Positions 24,716 to 35,587 of a stretch of 64,000 nucleotides of DNA are shown here, piece after piece. Where the stretch lies: contig NW_025778970.1 of assembly GCF_021130785.1 (NCBI RefSeq), forward strand, positions 1-64,000, in the 5' to 3' direction. The stretch is from Homalodisca vitripennis (taxonomy: Eukaryota > Arthropoda > Insecta > Hemiptera > Cicadellidae). The notes beneath the pieces are model-generated. The model was not told the origin of the DNA. It did not search any database and was given only the letters and a program-made list of their open reading frames with translations. How positions within the stretch are numbered: the first letter of the stretch is position 1; every line of letters starts with the position of its first letter. The position numbers were made by a program, and so were the translations under genes.

Positions 24716-25784
24716 AAATTTCAAAGTATGAATGGTTCACTATGTATATATTATTCTGGTGATATTGGCCTTTTGACTCGATTGAATGGTTCACCGTTTA
24801 GTTTTCTTTAGCGAAACTCACTTTCAAATAAAACTGATGGCGTGTACATCAGAAGTATGCATTAAATTTTGTTTCGCCGTCTAAACAAGTACTTTGTTAT
24901 TAAGTTTAAAAACAACTTCCATCTTCAAAAGCAGTGAATATATTACTTGTGTTTTGCCGCGATAGTTATTTACGTTCGATGACATACTCCGTCTCCCAAT
25001 TCTTCGATGAGTGAACTCAACTATACAGCACATACTTTTTCTCCTCTTACACTTGCTTAGCGCAGGCATTGTAACATACACCACCGAAAAAGAGGCTTAC
25101 TACATTGACGCTTGACTATCTGCCCCGCACCTGAATATCGCATTTTAGGCGAGAGAATGTTGCGTTGGCATAAGAATCCAGCAGCTGATTCGGCAGCGAT
25201 ATTTGGCAGCTAGGAATTCTCACCTTAATAAAGCTTGTCATGTATATCTCCTATCAATTGAGAATGTTGCGTAGGATATTTTATGGCATTAAAAGTTTAC
25301 TATCACGTTTCTGTGCTGATTAGTCAATATATTTCGTAATAGTCAAGTGATAATTGATAGTATATGTACCTATGATCAGTTTAAGTAATATAACGCTAGA
25401 GTGGAGGTTATAATGTTTAAATTCTCTTTTTAACATTAAGCCTTATATTGAATGGAACACTTTTTTAAAAAATGCCGACATTAGAGGCAGTGGTTTTGAG
25501 TTCTATTTGCTAATGTTAGATTAAAACAGCACAGGAAAATCTGTCGATAATTTAAGTTGAAATACCATCTTTTAATGCTTGTTGGTTTTCGAAACAAGAG
25601 TGTTTTATATGTTTGTTTACTACTTTGTATACAGATTTATAAAGTTTGAGTAAACTGATAAAATTGCATGCTCAAATCAATACTCCTGTTTATTTCACTA
25701 TTTTTGTCACCTGAACACTTAAATATGCATTGTTTGTACTGCAAAATTATCGTTTGTAAAGTCATTGCTATTCAGCAATAAAAG

Positions 25785-25786
<2 letters not shown>

Positions 25787-25827
<41 letters not shown>
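25787..25827. repeat. TA microsatellite
   Basis: About 20 uninterrupted AT dinucleotides. Confidence 0.95.
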
Positions 25828-25834
<7 letters not shown>

Positions 25835-28189
25835 AAGCAGTTCAAAAGAAAACTACAATTATCTTGTACAATATTTCGTTGTATTAACAACTTTTTCAAG
25901 TACACAATAATAACACAGAATAAAATAAACAAACAATATATATATATATTATAATAATTATGTTTAAAACAAGGCATTTTTATTTGTACATATTCATGTA
26001 CCAAAATCCAGGTAATCATCATCTTATATAATTATCATAGTTTAAAGGTGTGTGTGCACTCACTAATACTATGCAGTACTGTTTGTTTATGATAAACAAA
26101 TTTTATTTTTACTTTTACTATTACGCAAAATTTTAATGAAAAACAACATTAGTCACAGGTGGAAAAACTGAAATAATATGAAATATTTCTGTCTTAAACA
26201 ATTTTTAAAAGAAGTTTCCAAGAAAGTTCTAGTCTCTCTACATGTTTTCATAGATCAGCAAGGGTAGTTTTTCTAATAAAAGTATAGCTAATTTTTCTTT
26301 TAAAAGCTTTAATCCAAGAAACATTATTAAGACTTTGAATATGAGTAAATGATATTATGCCATTTATACATTTCTTGACACAGCTATGACACCAATGATG
26401 TGTTTTTTCAGGTTTCGTCAGCTAGATTGTTTTGATAAATTACTGCATTAAATCTGAAATTGCATAGTTTCAAATAAAAAAATAATTTTTATTAAATTTT
26501 GTATGCGAGTTAACTATAACATTGATTAGAACAGCTATATACCCAGGGTAACCAAGGGTTTAACAGCTGATTGTAGTTTCAAAGGCCAAAGTGGTCTCAG
26601 GGGTGTGATTTGTATAATCATTCACGTAAATCTCTCTATCTTGCTAAATGTATACAGATACAGTTTACTTACATTCCGTTACTTACTACGAATGCAAAAA
26701 TAGTATATACTAATAAAAAAATATGTCTGGGCGTTTTTCAGTTTTAATACATTAAACGAATTATTAATAAAACAAAACGCATCTTAACTCTGAGGGAAAA
26801 TTTTTCAACATTTTTCATACACGAATTATTTTGTATATAAAATGTTATAAATTAAAGAGAATTTTATTTTATTTTTACGATTTATGGATTGTTTTGCTTA
26901 ACTTGTCGTTTTAAGCAAATGAGCACATCAGCACAAGAAAAGATGATTTAAATTTTAGCGAAATAATTATCCTAGTTAATTGAAATCATCTCGATTTATA
27001 GCTTTCATTTTATACAGATTGTATTGATATTTATAAAACTAAGAAAAACTGTGCTGTCGTGGAAGAGCTAATGTTAAAGTCACGAAGCAATGAAATCCAT
27101 GCTGACTGATCTGGTACAATTCAGTTTGGTTGACGATTTTTTTATTGAGTTTAAAAGTTACAATAGTTACATTTATTTTAAAATAACTTGCCTTGTGCAG
27201 GAAAAATAATAGATAGTCACTATAGCAATCTTATGACATAAAAAGTAAACAGATTTTTCCCTTTCCAATTATGTAAACGTCATCGCTTAACCACGTAAAA
27301 TCAAATGCGTGACATGAGAAAAAAAACCAGCAATTTCTATTAAATGTAATACTTTAATTATTAATAATGTAACAAAGAATAATAGCAATAACTACTGTAT
27401 GTTACTTCCGGAGAGATAAAGTAGTATTACATTCCATCTATACGTTATTTCTCATCATTTATAACTTTTCTTGTAAGTGTAAAGGATTGAATACACTTGT
27501 ATTATACACAAGTTAATTTTATTACTTACAAGTTACTAATATTTGTATTGAAGTGAGATATACAAGAGAAATGCATAAATTCACAATTTTAAGTATATAC
27601 TATGGGTGAAATAATGAGTATAAACATTCGTTTGATGTTATATTTATAGGAACTACATTGATGTTCAACTTTTATCACTCTACTTACTTCATAATATAAT
27701 TCAATGTAATGGATACCATACTTTGAAATACTTGTTTTCTAATAGACAATTAGTAACTGAAATGTTCTACTGCACTTCAGTAAAATGTTCACATGAGAGA
27801 TATGGTAAGTATATTTTCTGTATAGTTTAGAATAAATACACATAAAGAGCCTAAGTAATTACTATAAATACGTTAAGAAAATAAATTTAACTAAATACTT
27901 GTCTTATAATGTTTTAAACCTTTTACTATATCACCTTATATGAAGTCTTCACAAAGGAGATGCGCCATGAGTTATTGTTAAGTGTTAACTTAATAAACAA
28001 GGCTAAGTTGATCAGTGACAAAGTTATCTTAAAAAACGCGATTTTATCATTTGTAAAATTTTACAACTGGCATTTTAAAATATTACCATCGGATTTTAGT
28101 AGTAAGCTTGCTTGAAATGTTTTAGGACAAAATTATTCATTATTTTTTGTAATATTTTGAATATAGAGTTCTTAATATAATGAAACACT

Positions 28190-28192
<3 letters not shown>

Positions 28193-28246
<54 letters not shown>
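28193..28246. repeat. TA microsatellite
   Basis: About 27 AT dinucleotides, 80 bp upstream of the candidate exon. Confidence 0.95.
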
Positions 28247-28251
<5 letters not shown>

Positions 28252-28326
28252 TTATAGTTATTGTATTAAATAATATTTATTCATAGTAATATATTTTATA
28301 TAATTAATAAATCATGTTGTAGGAAC

Positions 28327-28500
28327 AAAGTAAAGTAGTACGGGATATGCAGGCTATATACTTGAATGATTACACACTAAAGAAGTCAGCAAGCTTAGAG
28401 CCGGCTAATCCAGATGAACCACCACCGGCTTTCTCAGCATTTTTATCGGCGTCTCTCCAGACAGGGGTTTGTTTGGTCTTCTGTACAGTTTGTAATGTAA
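28327..28500 (+). CDS. Candidate host exon, product unknown
   Basis: A splice-acceptor-like TGTTGTAG ends at about 28322. The frame from GAACAAAGT stays open for about 60 codons and contains KKSASLEPANPDEPPPAFSA, then SASLQTGV. Codon composition and GC content are higher than in the surrounding AT-rich DNA, and the Pro/Ser-rich peptide does not look random. Possible donor sites with GT occur near 28467 and 28489, but I cannot choose between them. No domain was recognised. It could instead be a fortuitous open stretch. Confidence 0.35.
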
Positions 28501-28529
28501 TACATATACACTTACAGCGATTAAATTAG

Positions 28530-30001
28530 CTCTAGCAAATAATTCTTTGGAATTATTTATGTCAGCTCTGGAACTATTATATTGAGTGATGTATGAATTC
28601 ACGGAGTATAATGTCTTGGAAACACCGAAATTCGTTCTAAACAACATACAGATTTTTACTGTAAAATGAAATACAACTCCCTACTTAAATTTCAGTAATT
28701 AAAGTAATTCCTGTGGAATATATCAAATGAAAGAAATCACGAGAGTATTCCCAGATTTCGCTAATATTATTTAGTATTAATAATGAAACATTTATATTTT
28801 TGGCACCTTACTTTGGAATTGTGTCAAAACGTAGTGCACTAAATTGTACACCTGATGAGAGAATAACAACACCTATTAATATGTTACACCTGTTTTAGTA
28901 TATGTTTTTTTTTTAGTAGTCTATGTGTCTCTGATATCAGGACGATGCTTAGAGTTATGTATTGAGCTTCTTCTTTGTTTTCCAAAACACTTTTTTTGGA
29001 TCTTTCCTTGGACTAAGACTCCAGATTCCAGTAGTCAGTTCTGTAACAGCGCATGATACAATTCGCTGGCCTAAGTGGGAATGCAGCTAAACTCAGCATC
29101 CGCAATATGTTAAAATCGCATACGATTGTACTCGGTTTGCTTACAAATTTATTTAATCTGCTATATTCTGGTTGCCAATATAATAAGCCGTAAGACTAAT
29201 GAAAAAAATTCGCTAAATATCAACCATATCCCACTGATATACATGCATTATTGAACTCCGTGTTGTTTATATATAAAATACCTTCACGCACAATTTAAAA
29301 TCTATAAATAACACCGTTAAACATATTGTCCGGGGAAGCAGACATTTATATTCCCGACTTAAAACCTAATAGACTTGTCAATATTCCATTCGGTATATTG
29401 CAGATATGCTGAGCTATAACCTATACTAATTTTATTATAAATTTTTTGCGTTGGTAATTTTTGTGGCTTGTTCATGTTGCAACTATTAAAACCTAGAATG
29501 TTTTACTTAAAACATTTAACTTAGAATATGAAATATTTAGTTTTATTTAGAATTGTTTAAAAGAATAACTAATAAAGACAAATTAATGAAAGAAATATTC
29601 ATTAGATAATTATATTATTATGAACATATATTTCAACATTTAGAATGGTACGAAAAAAAGGCTAAAGCAAGAATATATAAGAAACATGACACTTACTGTA
29701 CGGTACTGTTAACACTACGTTATTTATTAGTACATTTGTGATTTTCATTATAATTTTATAATAAAAAGTTGATGCCAATTATAGTAAAGCTTCAATTCAA
29801 TTCAAAGCAGTTAAGAGGTAAAAAGGAGAGAGAATAAATTGCTATAAATACAATAATGCTAATGCTGAAACTGGAGAATTCCTCTAAACATATAAATACA
29901 GATTTTTTAAATGTGGGGTTTTGTGTTCCAAATGTCATAGGCTAGTTGATACAGTAATTTACAGCTATAACGTAAAAAAATAATTACACACACACAAACA
30001 C
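28530..30001. other. Intergenic, no gene recognised
   Basis: AT-rich DNA with no supported gene. 29000-29110 is weakly similar to the repeats at 17520-17990. Confidence 0.5.
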
Positions 30002-30021
30002 CACACACACACACACACACA

Positions 30022-30060
<39 letters not shown>
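30002..30060. repeat. CA then TA microsatellite
   Basis: A CA run (to about 30022) passes into a TA run (to 30060), directly before a truncated copy of the Polinton end. Confidence 0.9.
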
Positions 30061-30061
<1 letters not shown>

Positions 30062-30123
30062 TAGATATGATTCTAGCGCACTTTCGGAGCCAACAGTAAA
30101 TCAATGGAAAATACTGTTTAAAG

Positions 30124-30124
<1 letters not shown>
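30059..30124 (+). repeat. Truncated extra copy of the Polinton left terminus
   Basis: This 66-bp stretch repeats the outermost bases of the left terminal inverted repeat (AAGTAGATATGATTCTAGCG, CACTTTCGGAGCCAACAGTA, AATACTGTTTAAAGGACA). It is followed by a second CA/TA microsatellite and then the real terminus at 30267. It looks like slippage or a tandem duplication of the element end with its TA flank. Confidence 0.9.
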
Positions 30125-30408
<284 letters not shown>

Positions 30409-30567
30409 TGTAATGTAAAATCTCCTTAGAATCAATGTAAAATATATTGGAAATGTGGTCAAATCTGCTACGAAATAAACGAAAAATCTTAGAAATCTTA
30501 ATCAAATTAAAAGTTTTTTACTAAAAACATACTTTAATAAAAAAAACTTTCCTACTAAGTAGCAAAC

Positions 30568-31185
30568 ATGTACTCACCAAGCTCTCTTCAGTTTCTAGCA
30601 TTTAAAGAACTTATAAAGAAAGACAATTTTAATGAGTTCAATGAATTACCAAAATATGTAAAACAACAATTGATACCTTCAACTGACGAAGAGTGGTTAG
30701 AAATCTTAAATACAGAAGATATTCCAGTGTTACAGGTGATGCGTTTATATGGTGTTTGCAGAGTTTTCAAACTTTTGAAACGTGAAGATATTCCTGAGTC
30801 AATTTCAATTGATATATTTACCAAACTCGCAAAGTATTTTTATAACAAATTAAAAGAACAGCAACAATCAGAGTACTTTCTACATTTGTTTATGCTGTTT
30901 TTTGACAGTTACTTTAGTTTTAATTACAGTTTTACTTTCATGCGCAGACATGAAAATCCTCTTGCCATTGAACCACGTGATTTATTAGTGACTATATGTG
31001 ATTACCAAGATTTACCAACACAGTTTATTAAAGACTGCAAAGATTTCTTTCTTAGTGGAGATTTTGATGGATATTTAATAGCGGCAAAAAATATTGATGT
31101 GTATAATATTCCATGTGATTCTGGAAAAGAAAGAAAAGAACTAATTAAATGGAGAACCGCTTGGTTTTACGGTGAAGACCCATGA
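30568..31185 (+). CDS. Polinton left-end protein, unknown, SOCS/F-box-like N-terminus
   Basis: An intact 205-aa frame and the first gene inside the left terminus. No enzyme motif was recognised. The first 35 residues (SLQFLAFKELI, then ELPKYVKQQLI) have the spacing and hydrophobic pattern of SOCS-box or F-box-like degron adaptors (SL-x-x-LA...LP...K-x-x-L). The remainder is helical, with a Phe/Tyr-rich centre (YFLHLFMLFFDSYFSFNYSF). There is no signal peptide. Unlike most genes of the element it lacks TAAATG at its start, so it may belong to another expression class, perhaps early. A host-interaction role is only a guess. Confidence 0.75.
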   Translation: MYSPSSLQFLAFKELIKKDNFNEFNELPKYVKQQLIPSTDEEWLEILNTEDIPVLQVMRLYGVCRVFKLLKREDIPESISIDIFTKLAKYFYNKLKEQQQSEYFLHLFMLFFDSYFSFNYSFTFMRRHENPLAIEPRDLLVTICDYQDLPTQFIKDCKDFFLSGDFDGYLIAAKNIDVYNIPCDSGKERKELIKWRTAWFYGEDP

Positions 31186-31294
31186 AAAGTTTTCAAAGTC
31201 AAAAAGTGCATAACCATTTCTCGGTCGACCTTGAAAAAATCAAATGTTGTTAAATCCCCTTAGAATCAATGTAAAATCTTCGAAATCTTAATCT

Positions 31295-31600
31295 TTATTC
31301 TACAAAATTGATAGTAACACATTCTTTGTCTTTTATTATCTTTTTACCCGTAACAACCAAGTGTAATTTATCATGTTTATTCAATTCTTTAATCTTTTTT
31401 TCATCCAAAACATTCAAAAGTCTGTTCGGTAAGTGTAATTTATAATCTTCCAACTCGGCAATTATAGTAAACCCGAATTTATCTTTTATTTTCTCCAAAT
31501 TCAAAATTTTGTATTTCTTATTTTCTTCTAATTCATTCAACTTCTTATATTCTTTAAACTTGAACTCACCAACCGCGTTCAACTCTTTCAAGAACTCCAT
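31295..31600 (-). CDS. Small Polinton protein, possible OB-fold nucleic-acid-binding
   Basis: An intact 101-aa frame, Lys/Glu-rich, with alternating hydrophobic strands (KYKILNLEKIKDKFGFTIIA, HLPNRLLNVL, KLHLVVTGKK, CVTINFVE). The order of a strand, LP-x-R, then a final strand resembles small OB-fold single-strand-binding-like proteins in other DNA transposons and viruses. This is inference from pattern, not a clear motif. The start has the element's late-promoter-like string TTTTTTCTATCTAAATGG. It follows the VLTF-3-like gene in the same direction. Confidence 0.7.
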   Translation of the reverse strand: MEFLKELNAVGEFKFKEYKKLNELEENKKYKILNLEKIKDKFGFTIIAELEDYKLHLPNRLLNVLDEKKIKELNKHDKLHLVVTGKKIIKDKECVTINFVE

Positions 31601-31615
31601 TTAGATAGAAAAAAT
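31597..31615 (-). promoter_or_regulatory. TAAATGG start element with T-tract (31600 gene)
   Basis: The coding strand reads ATTTTTTCTATCTAAATGG with ATG as the start codon. This is close to the consensus over the Polinton genes and resembles poxvirus late promoters. Confidence 0.6.
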
Positions 31616-31701
31616 TTAAAGACGGAAAAAAATGAAATTTGCTAACAATCACTCGAGATGTTGAGGGAATTACCAACATCTTCATTGTTTGACGAGGTTC
31701 A

Positions 31702-32125
31702 TTATTTATCTTTTCCAAGTGTACTATAAAAATCATCGAGGATTTCTGGCTTAAAATCGTAGACAAATTCAACATCCAGATAATGAAAAAATACAGGTAA
31801 TATCTTTTCATAATAAACGTGTGTATCGATACCTACAAACCTCATGTATTCTTTGAAAAGGAAAATAATTTTTTCAATTGTTCTAAGAGATAAGTAAAAA
31901 TTTTTATTCTGTTTTCTAAGTTCTGTAACAAATTTTGTTTGTTTTTTACCTCCATATTGCAAATTTTGTAAGCAGATTATTCAAATGTGTTAGTTTATTT
32001 CGAAATTTCTTAGGTTTAGGTCTTTCGTACAAAATTAAATTACAATCTCTACAAACTAAATATATTTTATCAATAATTTCTCCTCTATTATAACACTGGT
32101 AACAGTTGGCATTATACTCTTCCAT
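31702..32125 (-). pseudogene. VLTF-3-like late transcription factor (poxvirus A2L-type), one frameshift
   Basis: The first frame starts at ATG 32125 and gives 59 aa with a zinc ribbon, NCYQC...VCRDC, followed by KKFRNKLTHLNNLL. It stops at 31946. The second frame (31702-31962) continues with LQYGGKKQTKFV and helices ending in HVYYEKILPVFFHYL. Together they match the VLTF-3 layout: N-terminal ribbon, an HF/HL-x-x-x-L-x-x-x-Q block, a Lys-rich helix and a YYE motif before the last helix. In poxviruses VLTF-3 is needed for late gene transcription. The two frames overlap by about 17 nt, so a single indel separates them. Family assignment is by motif order and needs a profile search. Confidence 0.6.
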
Positions 32126-32156
32126 TTAAACAAAAAGATTTTTTGTTATAAATGGA
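32122..32156. promoter_or_regulatory. Divergent, nearly palindromic start region
   Basis: CCATTTAAAC...TTATAAATGG: two TAAATGG start elements face away from each other across about 26 bp, each preceded by a T-tract on its own strand (CTTTTTG and ATTTTTTG). One start serves the VLTF-3-like gene (minus strand) and the other the 81-aa gene at 32152 (plus strand). Confidence 0.65.
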
Positions 32157-32397
32157 AATTATGGAACTAAGTCTGCCGAGATATAAATTTTTCAGCGCAA
32201 ATGTTTGTGTTTACATTTCTACAACAGAGATAAATAGAAATAATTTAATTCTATTGTACAACTATTTAGGATATTTTGTCTATGATTACAAAGATTATTC
32301 CGGAAGAAATCGAGATTTTTCATCAGCGAAAGAGTATATTTTTGAAGTTTTAGAAGGAATGAAAGAGAATAATATGAACATCATCAATTATTGTTAG
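32152..32397 (+). CDS. Small Polinton protein of unknown function
   Basis: An intact 81-aa frame starting at ATG 32152 (a second Met is at codon 4). It is Tyr-rich (YKFFSANVCVYIST, YNYLGYFVYDYKDY) with no recognised motif and no transmembrane segment. It is expressed divergently from the VLTF-3-like gene across a shared 26-bp intergenic region and has the TAAATGG start. Confidence 0.65.
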   Translation: MEIMELSLPRYKFFSANVCVYISTTEINRNNLILLYNYLGYFVYDYKDYSGRNRDFSSAKEYIFEVLEGMKENNMNIINYC

Positions 32398-33677
32398 ACA
32401 AACAAAATGAGTGTTGTTAGTGTGCGTGTTTTTGCGATATCTACTTAACTTCTAAGAAATTGGGAATGGGGAGAAGAAGAAAGGTATCATATATTTTATT
32501 TCAATCAAACTCTAGATTTGTGACGTCTGCTTTTCAGCTGAGAGCGTTTGTACCACTAACGCTTGACCTCGAGTCTCATTTTATTGAAACATGTGAGAGG
32601 CGTTTGTGTCACTAACGCTTGACCTTGGTTTGCTCACGCCGTGAACAATGACCTTGCTTTGCTCACACCACAATGACCTTGCTTTGCTCACGCCGTGTGC
32701 GACAATGAAATCACTGTAAAAACACTTAATTCTGTATTACAAATGAACACTTTACATCACTATTTTCACACAATGTTTTTATCACAGTTTAGAATGTCTA
32801 CACAAATTCACAATTTTTTCCTTTCTTCGAGTCGCAAATATAAAAGTAACTTATTAAATATGAATGGCAACGCCCAGTGGAACACTTCACTTCACTTTTA
32901 ACAAGAAACACAGATCTTCACAGCAATCTTCTCACTTTAAAAGTCCATATCTTCTTTCTTCAACTCACAAATACATTAGAATCTTCTAAATAATAATATA
33001 TCTTGTTAAATTTCGTTAAAATAGAGGAGGATCACACATGGCTAGCTATACGTGGCCAACGCCCAGCAGGAGATGAAGACGAGATGTAGTGTTACCAACA
33101 TGTTAAAATGAAATGTCTCAATTCCCTAGAACTGTTATAGTTTCCAATGTATATTAAATAAGTGAATATCAATATTTATTTCAAACCTTGTTGTTCAAAA
33201 ACTACTTACCCGATATTAACGAAATTTTGTACAAATATAGTGAATACTTAACTCTTTCGACTTAACTTATCCATAAGGGTGAAATCATCCCCTATTTCTT
33301 AATATTCATAAAAAAATATAAAAAATTATCAGAAAAATCTGAAACTTCAAAAACAAGCAAGTGCTACTTAAAATTTCATGAAAAATAACAAAATGTTCAA
33401 AATCTACCCCCATCATCCCTTATCTTTAAAACTCTTATATCTCGAGGACTATTGGAGCTTTTTTGATGAAATTTGGTATATAGGATCAGTAAATATTAAA
33501 GTATTTTTTTAAATCACCACTTCCGGTCCATGACCTTGAAATAGTTTTTTCCTAATATCAACCCTATTTTTCAAAATTGTTTAATGCAATTTAAAATGAA
33601 TACTTTTATCAATGTCTTTAACAATTCTCTAAAGTTTTAAAATTATCCGATGAATAATAGCGAAAATAACGCGATTT
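32398..33677. other. Non-coding block inside the Polinton with short tandem repeats
   Basis: About 1.28 kb with no gene, which is unusual in this compact element. At 32560-32700 there are three imperfect copies of CAATGACCTTGCTTTGCTCA plus two of CACTAACGCTTGACCT. Further on (33190-33500) are long AT-rich stretches with phrases such as ATCTCGAGGACTATTGGAGC that look like a repeat insertion. It may be a nested element or the end of a decayed gene. Confidence 0.5.
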
Positions 33678-34869
33678 TTACTGAATTTCTCTAATATTGT
33701 TCTTAATCACATCATAGGCTAAAAATTTCTCAGAAAACCACAACCACATAACAAATCGCGTTTGTAACAGCTTTTTGAAAATCCATATTGATAATTATAT
33801 TGTTCTTTGAACCAGAAATATTTGTCAAACTCTTTGTTGTATCAATGACATAAATAGGTCTATTCGCTAAAAATTCTTTAGGATTGTAATACATTTCCTT
33901 ATTATTACAGTAAACTTTCTTAAAATCTTGATACATCTGATACAAGATTCTGAAAAGACCTCCTGAAATTTTTAAATTTTGTAATTCATCTGGATAATAA
34001 GAACCGTTCAATTTTACTCTGATATTTTTTACATTCAAACTATCAAACTTTGAAGGATTTTTTTCTGGATTATTCTGTCTATCTGTTTGAAAACCTATAA
34101 TAACGAACTTGGGATTGAAAATATTTCAATAAATATTTGTGATATCGAACGAATAAGTTGTTCCGGAAATACCTTTTTGTTCAATATATTGCCAATCTAG
34201 AAAATTAAACATAATGTTTTGACTTTTTGTAATTTCATCAATCAACCTAATTTTACTCGTGGTTTTATAATCAATTATTGGAACTCTAATAAAAAAATCT
34301 GTAATTGTTATTTTTCAATCAACAGGCATAACATTTCTAGTTGCAGTCTTCAGAATCACATCATCGTCTTCTGCTCTTATAAAACTTAGATAAAATCCTC
34401 CTTTTTATAGATCGAAATAGTAACATTTTTTTAAAATTCTAATCCAAAATGAAATAAATTTCCAGCTGCTTCAAAAACACCAAATTTAAAATCTGATTCA
34501 AAAACTGTTTGAAAATACATCACTTTTGGAATAACAAATGGTTCCTTTAATAGTGCTTAATTGGCCACAGTTTTCGACTTCTTCTATCAATTTATTGTGT
34601 TTTCTTACTTCAATCTTAGAAAATAAAAACGGTATAAAATTATCGATTAATCTAACATTATCAGTTCCAAGATATGCTTGACCGTCTTGTTTTGTTAAAA
34701 TTCCAGAAATATAAAAATGGAAGTCAGACGAGCAAAAATTATCTCCAAAATCAATATTAAACTAAGTTCTTTTATTCGGTTCATTCAAATGATGTTTACT
34801 AATTGGATAGAAATTTTTAAACTCCGCCCTTTCAATATCACCCTTAACATACTTTTTGTAGTCCGCCAT
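33678..34869 (-). pseudogene. Major capsid protein, double jelly-roll, with frameshifts and stops
   Basis: The start is ATG 34869 (MADYKKYVKGDIE). Motifs in order are DFHFYISG, NFIPFLFSKIEV, EEVENCGQLSTIKG, FKFGVFEAAGN, IIGFQTDRQNNPEK, the long frame 33730-34038 (FRILYQMYQDFKKVY, NRPIYVIDTTKS), and a shifted tail ending at 33678. This order and the roughly 400-aa length match the double-jelly-roll-domain proteins of insect Mavericks. It forms the capsid lattice. There is an early in-frame TAG near 34764, a frameshift at about 34510, further breaks around 34080-34420 and one more at about 33735. The start element is TTTTTTCTTAATAAATGG. Confidence 0.85.
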
Positions 34870-34884
34870 TTATTAAGAAAAAAT
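34866..34884 (-). promoter_or_regulatory. TAAATGG start element with T-tract (major capsid gene)
   Basis: The coding strand reads ATTTTTTCTTAATAAATGG, with the start codon as the last ATG. The neighbouring gene at 35401 has ATTTTTTCTTAATAAAT followed by AGAGATGG, a near-identical variant. Confidence 0.6.
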
Positions 34885-35002
34885 TTAGAAATTTTAAACA
34901 TCATGTATAAGAAAGATATCATTTTTTCATCGATCTAATGTACGTTTTTATAAGAAAAGATATAAATTTTAGTAAAATAATTATAAAGATTAGAGTCATT
35001 TA

Positions 35003-35401
35003 TTAATGATCAACTTCGTCATATTCAGGGTTGTCTTCTTTAAATTTTGCAATTTCGGCCACATATTTCAATAAAATTTGCACAGGATAGTAACCGCTAT
35101 CTATAATATTTTTCCAATCAACTGTATCTTTATTTTCATCCAAAAACTTTATACTCAAGTGTTGATAGAGACAAAGAACAGACATATGATCTTTTAATTG
35201 ATAATGTATATTTTCTTGAATAAACTCTGATGATAAAGTTTGATATTTAGCAATGTTATACCAATTCAATTTGTTTACGTATAATCTCATCATATCTTCG
35301 GATAATTCATATTTTTGAGAAATATCATCCCAATGTTCTTTTTTCAAATCTCTTTCGTGTTGCATTATAAAAAGATCGAAAGCACTGTAATGTCCCGCCA
35401 T
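35003..35401 (-). CDS. Polinton protein with LS-x-x-FI/FL repeats
   Basis: An intact 132-aa frame. Two related segments read YQTLSSEFIQENI and YQHLSIKFLDENK, each after a short helix, followed by VDWKNIIDSGYYPVQIL. This fits a repeated unit of the kind x-Q-x-LS-x-x-F[IL]-x-x-x-x-x-x-x-DW seen in many large DNA viruses, where the function is mostly unknown. An N-terminal stretch (KKEHWDDISQKYELSEDMMR) may be a third, weaker unit. There is no enzyme motif. It lies between the zinc-ribbon gene and the capsid gene. Confidence 0.75.
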   Translation of the reverse strand: MAGHYSAFDLFIMQHERDLKKEHWDDISQKYELSEDMMRLYVNKLNWYNIAKYQTLSSEFIQENIHYQLKDHMSVLCLYQHLSIKFLDENKDTVDWKNIIDSGYYPVQILLKYVAEIAKFKEDNPEYDEVDH

Positions 35402-35429
35402 CTCTATTTATTAAGAAAAAATTTCAAAA

Positions 35430-35573
35430 TCAAGTTTTTATAAATTGGCTCTTTTTAGTGTTACATTCAGCACATTTTCCAGATATTCTCTTAACTCTAT
35501 TGATGTTTGCATAGTATTTTATATCATTTGTTGCAGTTTTTTCTTTACATCTCACACAGAATATGAGCGCCAT
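35430..35573 (-). CDS. Stand-alone viral zinc ribbon (DUF5679-like)
   Basis: An intact 47-aa frame with FCVRCKEKT, then GKCAECNTKKSQFIK. This is the two CxxC knuckles plus T-K-K-S/x-F of the small zinc-ribbon proteins common in Polintons and large DNA viruses (DUF5679-like). The same ribbon is fused to the N-terminus of this element's integrase (CYKCKKKT...KCSKCKTNKSKFIK), so the two are paralogous. The start is in TTATATAAATGG. The function is not known; nucleic-acid or protein binding is likely. Confidence 0.8.
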   Translation of the reverse strand: MALIFCVRCKEKTATNDIKYYANINRVKRISGKCAECNTKKSQFIKT

Positions 35574-35587
35574 TTATATAAGGAAAA

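Larger units (their letters stand above)
23800..28326. other. Intergenic AT-rich DNA, includes one arm of an old duplication
   Basis: No gene was recognised. About 24090-25790 and several blocks to about 27800 are diverged copies of 54960-57450, in the same order and orientation. A TA microsatellite lies at 25787-25827 and another at 28193-28246. Confidence 0.55.

Noticed and set aside
34717..34938. 73-aa plus-strand frame in the Polinton
   Set aside because: It is antisense to the start of the major capsid gene.
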